From assembly GCA_011524575.1 (NCBI GenBank), contig WTKB01000308.1, positions 1 through 6,124 of the forward strand: 6,124 nucleotides of DNA. Direction: 5' to 3'. This document shows positions 1-6,024 of the stretch, in pieces. The stretch's first letter is position 1. Each line of letters begins with the position of its first letter. The notes under the pieces are model-generated. The model saw only the letters and a program-made list of their open reading frames with translations. It made no database searches and was not told the DNA's origin. This stretch comes from Aquimarina sp. (GTDB taxonomy: Bacteria; Bacteroidota; Bacteroidia; Flavobacteriales; Flavobacteriaceae). Made by a program: the position numbers and the translations under genes.

Positions 1-50
1 AAAACCTTAAACTTTTGAATTACAGTTTGTATTCCCTTTAAACAAGCTCT
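1..50 (+). mobile_element. Right end of a MITE-like palindromic repeat (copy 1, cut by window edge)
   Basis: This is the right-hand part of the element found complete at 3050-3206. Positions 8-38 match 6094-6124 base for base (31 bases). The segment TGAATTACAG at 16-25 and the terminal 16-mer at 35-50 match 3172-3181 and 3191-3206, with the same spacing. TAA at 50-52 corresponds to the TAA right of the complete copy and may be a target duplication; the left partner lies outside the window. The copy overlaps the 3' end of the minus-strand YyaL-type gene and supplies its stop codon at 38-40. No coding capacity is visible. Confidence 0.8.
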
Positions 51-2119
51 AAATAACTTTCGTAAGCCTCTTTAAATGTTTTAACGGGTACATTGCATTT
101 ATTATTAGTACAACAATAAATCAATGAGTGATTTTCGGAGTATTTACCTTGTTGTAAAGGTAAGCTACTTTCTTTAGAAGTCCTACAAAACAAAACTTGT
201 GGTAAATAATAGGCTGCTAATTCCTTATGAAAAGTTTGATCGTTTTTTATAGGCAAAACCATCTCATAAAATGGATAAGCAAAATCCATAGCCAAATTAA
301 GCCAATGCGTGTGCCCTGTAGGGTGCATCTCACAAGTTGTTTTAACCAGCTGTAACATTTTTTTAGAACGCTGAGCATACGATGTATTCAGAAAGTATTT
401 AGAAAGTATATTTAAATTCTTTGCCATAATGGCATTCGAGCTAGGAATAACATTATCCTCACACTCCATACTTGGAGAAAGTAAAGGAGCATCTAACTTA
501 GAAGTAAAAAAATACAATTGAGTTTCTGGGTCTAAGAAATAAGTATCTGTGTATATTAAAAGTTGGTGTGCTTTATGTAACCACTTTTCTTCAAAAGTAA
601 CTTGATATAATGCAATAAAACCTGAAATAACTGAGGCGTAATCTTCTAAATAGGCGTTAATAGTACTTTTCCCATCTTTGAAATTTCGCCAAAGTCTGGC
701 ATCAGCATCCATTTGTACAGTAGCAATAAAACGAGCATTTTTAACTGCTAAATCTAAAAAGTCTTTTTCACCAAAAACACGATACGCCTCACAAAGTCCT
801 TGTAAAGTAAGTCCATTCCATGACGTGAGTATTTTATCATCTAAAGCTGGTAAAATTCGTTTTTTACGTAGTTTTAATAAACAGCCTTGCCATTGTTTTT
901 TTAATATTTCAAGCTGCTCTAAGGATAAATGATACTGCTGACAAAAAGCAGCATCTTTCTGGTTACGAATAAAAACATACGCATTACTTTCGTGCCAAAA
1001 CCCATTGGAATTCACCTGATAATAGGCTGCAAACAAATCATAATCGGTATCTTTTAGAGCCTCTTGTAATTCTTGTTTTTCCCAAGTATAATACGCTCCT
1101 TCTTCCATAGTATTTACAGTACCTTTTTTAGGGCTATCTGCATCAAAAGAAGCATAAAATCCACCTTCTGGACTTTGCCAATTATTCTTTAAAAAATGAA
1201 TCGTCTGATATACAACTTCTTTATATAAAGAATCTTTGGTTAAGCTATAAGCATTAGCATACAAACCTATAAGTTGTGCATTATCATAAAGCATTTTTTC
1301 AAAATGAGGTATATGCCACCTTTTATCTACAGCATATCTAGAAAACCCTCCTTCTATGGGGTCATAAATACCCCCAAATGCCATTTTATCTAAAGTATTT
1401 AAAGTATATTTTAAAAGAGTAGTATTTTTGGTTTGATGGGCATATCTTAAAAAGAAGCTATAATTGGTTGGCATCATAAATTTAGGAGCATAATTTTGTC
1501 CTCCATATAACCGATCAAAACTTTCACTTGCCTTTTGTACAGCCTCTTTTAAGAGCAATTGCATCTCTGAAGAACAAAACTCACTCGAATCCTCAGAAAT
1601 AGCACGGGTAGTTACTAAACTCAATTGCTGTACCCCTTGTTGTAAACGCTTACCATAGCTATACATTTGTTCTGGTGAAGAAGTAAATAACTCTTGAAGC
1701 TGAAGGAGTGCCTTAATCCATTCTTCTTTATTAAAATAAGTTCCTCCCCAGATAGGCCGACCATCTGGTAGGGCAACTATATTCAAGGGCCACCCCCCCT
1801 GTCTTGTCATGATTTGAACAGCTTTCATATATACCGCATCAATGTCTGGACGCTCTTCACGGTCAACCTTAATGCTAACAAAATGCGTATTCATTACTTG
1901 TGCGACTTCAAGGTCTTCAAAACTCTCCTTCTCCATAACATGACACCAATGACAAGCAGCATAACCAATGCTTATAATCAGTAATTTATTTTCATTCTTA
2001 GCAACATCTAATACTCCTTGACACCAAGGATTCCAATTTACAGGATTATAAGCATGTTGAAGTAAATAAGGGCTAGAAGCTTCAATTAAAGCATTAGCTT
2101 GAGGGGCTTTTGAATTCAT
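38..2119 (-). CDS. YyaL/SPATA20-type thioredoxin-domain protein (DUF255)
   Basis: This 693-residue protein belongs to the widespread YyaL/SSP411/SPATA20 family, whose biochemical role is not firmly established. The N-terminal thioredoxin-like domain (about residues 5-165) holds the family signature: SSPYLLQH near 15-22, CHWCH at 56-60 (a CxxC redox pair, C56 and C59), KVDREERPDID at 84-94 and RQGGWP at 106-111. The rest resembles the six-hairpin-glycosidase (alpha/alpha toroid) fold, with motifs such as PHFEKMLYDNAQ and KILTSWNGL. Near the C-terminus is the usual cysteine-containing CCTNNKCNVPV segment. There is no signal peptide, so it should be cytoplasmic. Length is normal for the family. 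The ATG at 2117-2119 has an AGGA eight bases upstream. The TPR gene lies 60 bases upstream on the same strand. The last residues, E-L-V, and the TAA stop are encoded by the repeat copy at 1-50. Family assignment is secure; substrate and partners are unknown. Confidence 0.95.
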   Translation of the reverse strand: MNSKAPQANALIEASSPYLLQHAYNPVNWNPWCQGVLDVAKNENKLLIISIGYAACHWCHVMEKESFEDLEVAQVMNTHFVSIKVDREERPDIDAVYMKAVQIMTRQGGWPLNIVALPDGRPIWGGTYFNKEEWIKALLQLQELFTSSPEQMYSYGKRLQQGVQQLSLVTTRAISEDSSEFCSSEMQLLLKEAVQKASESFDRLYGGQNYAPKFMMPTNYSFFLRYAHQTKNTTLLKYTLNTLDKMAFGGIYDPIEGGFSRYAVDKRWHIPHFEKMLYDNAQLIGLYANAYSLTKDSLYKEVVYQTIHFLKNNWQSPEGGFYASFDADSPKKGTVNTMEEGAYYTWEKQELQEALKDTDYDLFAAYYQVNSNGFWHESNAYVFIRNQKDAAFCQQYHLSLEQLEILKKQWQGCLLKLRKKRILPALDDKILTSWNGLTLQGLCEAYRVFGEKDFLDLAVKNARFIATVQMDADARLWRNFKDGKSTINAYLEDYASVISGFIALYQVTFEEKWLHKAHQLLIYTDTYFLDPETQLYFFTSKLDAPLLSPSMECEDNVIPSSNAIMAKNLNILSKYFLNTSYAQRSKKMLQLVKTTCEMHPTGHTHWLNLAMDFAYPFYEMVLPIKNDQTFHKELAAYYLPQVLFCRTSKESSLPLQQGKYSENHSLIYCCTNNKCNVPVKTFKEAYESYLELV

Positions 2120-2161
2120 AGTAGAAATCCTATTGGTATAATTATAGATAATAATTTCGTA

Positions 2162-2183
2162 TAAAGGCTTGTTTAAGCTCTAA
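2162..2183. repeat. Short remnant resembling two fused ends of the MITE-like element
   Basis: Positions 2162-2176 match 13 of 15 bases of the left end of the complete element with its flank (3048-3062). They run directly into AAGCTCTAA at 2175-2183, identical to the right end at 3200-3208. Both sides carry TAA (2162-2164 and 2181-2183), as in the complete copy. This looks like an internally deleted copy with only the tips left. The TAG stop of the TPR gene lies at its border. GCTT-GTTT-AAGC at 2167-2178 can form a small hairpin, but it has no T-run and is a poor terminator candidate. Because it is short, chance resemblance is possible. Confidence 0.45.
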
Positions 2184-3025
2184 GAAAGTAAGGTTTTAAA
2201 ATTTTTATTATCATGTAAACTTTCAAAATGTTTTTCGTTTAAAAGCTCATCTTGTAAAGTATCTGATAATTCTAAGGCTTTTCTTAAATCTTTTAAAGCA
2301 TCTGATGGTTTCCCTAGTTCGGCATAAGCACAAGCCCGCTGCCAATACCCAAGAGAATATTCACTATCATATTCTATAGCAGTATTCAAGAGGTTTAAAG
2401 CCCAACGTATTTCCCCAACCTCTAGTAAGGCATCTGCCTTATAGGTCAATGCTTCTAAATCTCTTGGATTTAAGGTGAGTATTTCGTCATAAATTGAAAT
2501 TTTATCTTCTTCACTTTTTTCTAAACCTGCACGCATCCACAAAGAGTGTATCGAATTGGTATTTGTGATATTTTGTTGCGTTTCAATAATAACCTTAGAA
2601 CGTTCCTTCATCTTGGTTTCGATTTGTTTTAAACGCACCTCATAATCTACAGTAAGAATTTCTAACTTTTTTGCAGTATCTATTTTTAAACTTTTTTTTA
2701 TATCATTTAAAGAACGCCAGCCCACCAATACCAGTAATGAAGCAGCAGTAGTCATGATAAAAAAGATATTATTCATGGTTGCTGTAGTGTATTCTACTGC
2801 CCTATCAGAAGATTCTAACTTTTCTTGAACAATTTGCTGAGTGATTTCTGTACGTAATATTTGGTTTTGCTTTCTTAATTCCATCAACTCATCGAGTATG
2901 TAACGCTCTACGAGAGGATTATACATAGGTTCTTTAAGATTACTTAGATCAATACTATCCTTTTTTTGAGAAAATAACAGTACGGGAAAACTCAAAATTA
3001 TAATTCTTACTATTAATTTTAACAT
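2180..3025 (-). CDS. Membrane-anchored coiled-coil and TPR protein
   Basis: This 281-residue protein has no recognised specific function. Residues 1-20 form a signal peptide (hydrophobic 4-18, ending LLFSQ, typical of Bacteroidota). Residues 21-84 are charged and probably extracytoplasmic. Residues 85-104 (from NNIFFIM to VGW) form a transmembrane helix, followed by a basic stretch (KKSLK) that favours a cytoplasmic C-terminal side. Residues 107-152 are heptad-like and charged, probably a coiled coil. TPR-like helices fill about 157-257, including EALTYKADALLEVGEIRWALNLL in part and a second unit around LGYWQRACAYAELGKPSDAL. The tail, FESLHDNKNFKTLL, is the kind of capping segment that often follows TPRs. 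TPRs usually mediate protein contacts, so a scaffolding or envelope-linked adaptor role is an inference. The ATG at 3023-3025 follows an A-rich leader without a Shine-Dalgarno. Its TAG stop (2180-2182) falls on a repeat remnant. The YyaL-type gene follows 60 bases downstream and may share its transcript. Confidence 0.85.
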   Translation of the reverse strand: MLKLIVRIIILSFPVLLFSQKKDSIDLSNLKEPMYNPLVERYILDELMELRKQNQILRTEITQQIVQEKLESSDRAVEYTTATMNNIFFIMTTAASLLVLVGWRSLNDIKKSLKIDTAKKLEILTVDYEVRLKQIETKMKERSKVIIETQQNITNTNSIHSLWMRAGLEKSEEDKISIYDEILTLNPRDLEALTYKADALLEVGEIRWALNLLNTAIEYDSEYSLGYWQRACAYAELGKPSDALKDLRKALELSDTLQDELLNEKHFESLHDNKNFKTLLS

Positions 3026-3049
3026 ATTTTTATTTGTTTTTATCTAATA

Positions 3050-3065
3050 AGAGCTTGTTTAAAGG
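3050..3065 (+). repeat. Left terminal inverted repeat of copy 2
   Basis: AGAGCTTGTTTAAAGG is the exact reverse complement of 3191-3206. It contains in-frame stops in two of three frames when read inward from a preceding TTA (TTA GAG CTT GTT TAA, or T TAG), which matters for the genes that run into it. Confidence 0.85.
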
Positions 3066-3099
3066 CACTACTTCCTGTAATTCAAAATTTTGAAAACTT

Positions 3100-3155
3100 G
3101 GATCACTTTAAAAAGATTGATATATCTAGATATACGCATCATTTAAAAGTAAACC
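3100..3155. repeat. Central imperfect palindrome of copy 2
   Basis: Left arm GGATCACTTT (3100-3109) faces right arm AAAGTAAACC (3146-3155) with two mismatches. The exact centre is the perfect palindrome ATATCTAGATAT (3122-3133). As single-stranded DNA or RNA it would fold into a long hairpin nested inside the outer inverted repeats. No T-run follows either arm, so it is not a standard intrinsic terminator. The equivalent region of copy 3 is 6031-6086. Confidence 0.7.
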
Positions 3156-3190
3156 AATAACGGTAAGCTTCTGAATTACAGTTTGTATTC

Positions 3191-3206
3191 CCTTTAAACA
3201 AGCTCT
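3191..3206 (-). repeat. Right terminal inverted repeat of copy 2
   Basis: CCTTTAAACAAGCTCT pairs perfectly with 3050-3065 and is identical to 35-50 in copy 1. In copy 3 only its first bases fall inside the window, at 6121-6124. Confidence 0.85.
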
Positions 3207-3385
3207 AAATGTGATTTCACTAAAACAAACCTATAAATCTATTTATCAGACACCTAAATCCAATAAAAAACATTTTACAATAAGCTTCGTAAAAATCAAA
3301 TTAAGGTTTATTATAAACTTTTACAAAAGTGTTTAAGCTATTTGTGAATATTAAATGGTATTATAGTATCCTATTTAAATTATAT
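3207..3385. other. Symporter leader region, no gene seen
   Basis: This 179-base AT-rich stretch between the right end of the complete element and the chosen symporter ATG contains no convincing ORF, RNA gene or terminator. The symporter promoter should lie here or within the element. I found no clean Bacteroidota-type match (TTG, then TAnnTTTG). TATTTG at 3339-3344 lacks the two-base spacer, and TTGTGA (3342-3347) with TATAGT (3362-3367) has only a 14-base spacer. The symporter frame could be extended to a GTG at 3329, which would add 19 residues. Confidence 0.5.
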
Positions 3386-4573
3386 ATGAAAAACATAAGT
3401 GTTGAACATCTCAGTGTAATGGCTATTTTACTTGGAATAGTATTAGGTATTTTTTTACCAGAAGGGGCATTATATTTCGAATTTTTAGGTAAAATATTCC
3501 TTTCACTTCTAAAAATGCTGGTATTGCCCATCATTATTTTATCTCTTTTTTTGGCAATTACTCAAGTATCGGATATCAATGACCTTAAAATATTAGGAAC
3601 TAAAACCATTAGTTACTATTTTTTAACAACCGCAGCGGCAGTCCTTACAGGGCTTGGCTTAGCAAATTTATTTATTTTTGATACTACTTCTCAACTTATA
3701 GAGCAAACCCAAACCAAAACAGGAGTAGATTTTATCGGACGGATTTTTTCAACTAATATTTTTAAATCATTAGCTGATGGAGAAATTCTTCATATTGTAG
3801 TTTTTGTCATTTTATTTAGTATTGCTTTTATCTTTTTAGAACAAGAAAAGAAAAGCAAACTACTCGATATTGCAGATAGCATAAACCAGACTATTATGAA
3901 ACTGATCGAATGGGTACTTCAATTGGCTCCCATTGGTATTTTGAGTTTAGTTTGGAGTACTATTTCAAAATTTGATACCAGCACCTTAGATGAAATACAA
4001 TCTTTCTTCATAGCCACAACTATTGCAGTGATTATACATGTAGGTATTTCATTACCTATGATAGGTAAAATTCTTGGAAGTTTTAACGCCTTTCGTTACT
4101 TCTTAAAAGTAAAACGGGCTATTATTGTTGCATTAGCAACTGCCTCTAGTGCAGCAACACTTCCTATTTCTATTAAACTAGTAGAAAAAGAAGGAGTTAT
4201 ACCCAAAGTATCTCGTTTTGTACTACCTGTTGGAGCAACATTAAACATGGATGGATCGGCACTATATCAAGCACTATTAACAATGCTTTTCGTGTCATTA
4301 TCAGGCATTGAAATTTCATTGATAGAACAGCTTCTCTTGTTTTTATTTATCGTACTATCAAGTGCTGGTACTGCAGGTATTCCCTCTGGAGGAATTGTAA
4401 TGATGACTATGGTGATTCAATTGCTTAATATTCCTAATCCAGAATATTATTTAGGATTATACATTATGGTAGATCGATTTTGGGATTACCCCATTACTGC
4501 TGTAAATGTTTGGGGGGATTTAGTAGGAGCTAAAACTGTAAATTCTTGGATACAAAAAACAGAAAAAGCATGA
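3386..4573 (+). CDS. Sodium-coupled amino acid/dicarboxylate symporter (DAACS family)
   Basis: This 395-residue inner-membrane carrier has the GltPh/EAAT fold, which couples Na+ or H+ entry to uptake of a small organic substrate by an elevator mechanism. The family marks are in order: hydrophobic helices from residue 10; the HP1 loop ASSAATLP (253-260); the TM7 motif NMDGS (287-291); the HP2 loop SSAGTAGIPSGG (325-336); and TM8 DRFWDYPITAVNVWGD (363-378). By alignment from memory with GltPh, D367, N374 and D378 match D394, N401 and D405, which bind the substrate amino group and Na+. The arginine R397 that holds acidic side chains is replaced by I370, and the HP1 arginine R276 by A253. A neutral or otherwise non-acidic amino-acid-like substrate is therefore likely. 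The ATG at 3386 gives the normal N-terminus and is preferred over GTG at 3329; neither has a Shine-Dalgarno. The stop overlaps the start of the NlpC/P60 lipoprotein gene. Family is secure; substrate is unknown. Confidence 0.93.
   Translation: MKNISVEHLSVMAILLGIVLGIFLPEGALYFEFLGKIFLSLLKMLVLPIIILSLFLAITQVSDINDLKILGTKTISYYFLTTAAAVLTGLGLANLFIFDTTSQLIEQTQTKTGVDFIGRIFSTNIFKSLADGEILHIVVFVILFSIAFIFLEQEKKSKLLDIADSINQTIMKLIEWVLQLAPIGILSLVWSTISKFDTSTLDEIQSFFIATTIAVIIHVGISLPMIGKILGSFNAFRYFLKVKRAIIVALATASSAATLPISIKLVEKEGVIPKVSRFVLPVGATLNMDGSALYQALLTMLFVSLSGIEISLIEQLLLFLFIVLSSAGTAGIPSGGIVMMTMVIQLLNIPNPEYYLGLYIMVDRFWDYPITAVNVWGDLVGAKTVNSWIQKTEKA
4570..4573 (+). promoter_or_regulatory. ATGA stop/start overlap coupling symporter and lipoprotein genes
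   Basis: ATG at 4570-4572 starts the lipoprotein and TGA at 4571-4573 ends the symporter. An earlier in-frame ATG at 4546 would add eight polar and basic residues before a perfect lipoprotein signal, so 4570 is the likely start. The preceding AGAAAAAG is purine-rich but not a strong ribosome site, so re-initiation by ribosomes finishing the symporter is plausible. Confidence 0.8.
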
Positions 4574-6024
4574 AAAAAATACTATTTTATGGCTGGCTAT
4601 GCCTCTTCTTAACATCTTGTTTTCAAAAATCAGACAACAGATACCTTGAAAATATGGACAAAAATAGCAGTATAGAAATTCCTTTTTATGATATTGAAGA
4701 CCTCAATTTTGAAGTTTTTGACCATGCTTCTAAGCATTCGGACACTACGCATTATAACAAAACTTACAATCCAAAGGTCTTCTTAGAAGAATTTTATAAA
4801 CCTTGGCGTGCTGATAGACCTGCACTTGACACTACTCAAATAAAGGATCTATGGAAAGAATATTTCACATACACATTGGGAATTGCACAAAAAAGTCCTT
4901 GCTACTCAGGAAATTTACAAGAATATTCGAAAAAACAGATCCAAATAGTACAAGATAACTTACCTAAAAAACCTAATCAAGATTTTTTAACCCCTCAATT
5001 TTATGGCATAACTACTCAAACCACAGATGTACGAGCACTACCCACCAACGAATATTGTTTTAAAAATATTCAAAATCCAGGGGAAGGATACCCTTTTGAC
5101 TATTTACAATATACCACACTATGGACAGGAACACCGCTTGTAGTTTTAGCAATATCTAAGGATCAAATGTGGTATTTTGTAGAAAGCACCTATAGTAAAG
5201 GCTGGATAAAATCAAAACATATTGCAAAAGTGAGTAGCCAACAAATTCACGAAATCACACAATTACCAAAAGTAACTGTTATGGGAGATCACGTGCTTTT
5301 AAAAGGAAACTATACAAACTACCAAGTACATACAGGAACCCTACTACCATACGACAATACTACAAAACAAATCTTGTATCCTGTAAAATCTGTTACGGAT
5401 AACCAATTAATTTTTGATAAAATAAAAACTACATCGACGTTAATAAAACCTTTTCCTATAAGTTTTACTAAGAAAAATGTAAAAACTATTTTATCACAAA
5501 TGTTAGGAGGAAAATACAGCTGGGGAGGAATTGATGGAGGACGAGATTGCTCCTCAACATTAAAAGATTATTTTACCCCTTTTGGTATATGGATGCCTCG
5601 AAATTCTAATAAACAACAAGCTATTGGTAAAACAATTTCTTTAGAAGAAAAAAGTGCTAATGAAAAAAATGAACTCATTAAAAGTCAAGGCTTACCATTT
5701 TTAAGTACTTTGTATTTACCAGGACATATTGTGCTATATGTAGGAGCAAACAAAAAGAATTCTAAAATGCAAATCTACCACGCAAAATGGGGGTTAAAAA
5801 TGTTTCACTCCAATTCAGAATTATATAAAGTAAATCAATTACGTGGACAATATGGTATTTATGGCTTACGCGAAAAACCAAACAAAAATATAGAAACACG
5901 TTTTATTATTGGAAAAACAGTAATCACTGATCTTGATATTGATAAACCTATAAGAGAAGCTTCTAATTTACAGAGCAAGAATTTCATAAAACATTTACAA
6001 ACATTATCACATCCAAGTATGTAA
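4570..6024 (+). CDS. NlpC/P60 lipoprotein endopeptidase with SH3b domains
   Basis: This 484-residue envelope lipoprotein is predicted to cut peptidoglycan stem peptides, as characterised relatives cleave the gamma-D-glutamyl-diamino acid bond. It starts with a lipoprotein signal (MKKILFYGWL, lipobox LTSC, lipidated C17). After a linker, residues 63-150 form the N-terminal NlpC-associated domain (FYKPWRADRPALD). Two bacterial SH3 domains follow, at about 150-222 (ending YFVESTYSKGWIKSKHIA) and 230-298. The catalytic domain, about 303-445, has YSWGGIDGGRDCSS with nucleophile C327, PGHIVLYVG with H386 and IYHAKWG with probable third residue H404. All catalytic residues are present. This four-part layout matches the Desulfovibrio DVU_0896-type enzymes and Campylobacterota relatives, and length is normal. 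It is translationally coupled to the upstream symporter. Its TAA stop (6022-6024) abuts repeat copy 3. Exact bond specificity is inferred from family. Confidence 0.93.
   Translation: MKKILFYGWLCLFLTSCFQKSDNRYLENMDKNSSIEIPFYDIEDLNFEVFDHASKHSDTTHYNKTYNPKVFLEEFYKPWRADRPALDTTQIKDLWKEYFTYTLGIAQKSPCYSGNLQEYSKKQIQIVQDNLPKKPNQDFLTPQFYGITTQTTDVRALPTNEYCFKNIQNPGEGYPFDYLQYTTLWTGTPLVVLAISKDQMWYFVESTYSKGWIKSKHIAKVSSQQIHEITQLPKVTVMGDHVLLKGNYTNYQVHTGTLLPYDNTTKQILYPVKSVTDNQLIFDKIKTTSTLIKPFPISFTKKNVKTILSQMLGGKYSWGGIDGGRDCSSTLKDYFTPFGIWMPRNSNKQQAIGKTISLEEKSANEKNELIKSQGLPFLSTLYLPGHIVLYVGANKKNSKMQIYHAKWGLKMFHSNSELYKVNQLRGQYGIYGLREKPNKNIETRFIIGKTVITDLDIDKPIREASNLQSKNFIKHLQTLSHPSM

Larger units (their letters stand above)
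3050..3206. mobile_element. Complete MITE-like foldback element (copy 2)
   Basis: This is a 157-bp non-coding element. Its outer 16 bases are perfect inverted repeats (3050-3065 against 3191-3206, AGAGCTTGTTTAAAGG). After a 9-base divergent spacer on each side comes a second 10-base inverted pair, CTGTAATTCA (3075-3084) against TGAATTACAG (3172-3181). The centre (3100-3155) is another imperfect palindrome. If the ends are taken as GAGCTTG/CAAGCTC (3051-3205), the flanks are TAA at 3048-3050 and TAA at 3206-3208, a candidate 3-bp target duplication. Ends beginning GAG with a TNA-type 3-bp duplication recall some IS5-family groups, but no transposase is present and that link is only a suggestion. 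The element occupies the divergent region 24 bases upstream of the TPR gene start and 179 bases upstream of the symporter start. Confidence 0.8.

Noticed and set aside
678..932. Open frame of 84 codons on the plus strand
   Set aside because: It lies fully antisense inside the well-supported YyaL-type gene, shows no recognisable motif and has no leader signals, so it is a shadow frame.
3050..3206. Integron attC site
   Set aside because: The ends do not carry the GTTRRRY/RYYYAAC core sites, the terminal repeats are perfect rather than attC-like, and no integrase gene is visible.
3329..3385. N-terminal extension of the symporter from GTG at 3329
   Set aside because: The 19 added residues are not family-like, GTG is less likely than the ATG at 3386, and the protein from 3386 has the usual length and N-terminus.
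4546..4569. Earlier ATG start for the lipoprotein at 4546
   Set aside because: It would place eight polar and basic residues before a textbook lipoprotein signal and lengthen the overlap with the symporter gene; the ATGA overlap at 4570 is the simpler start.
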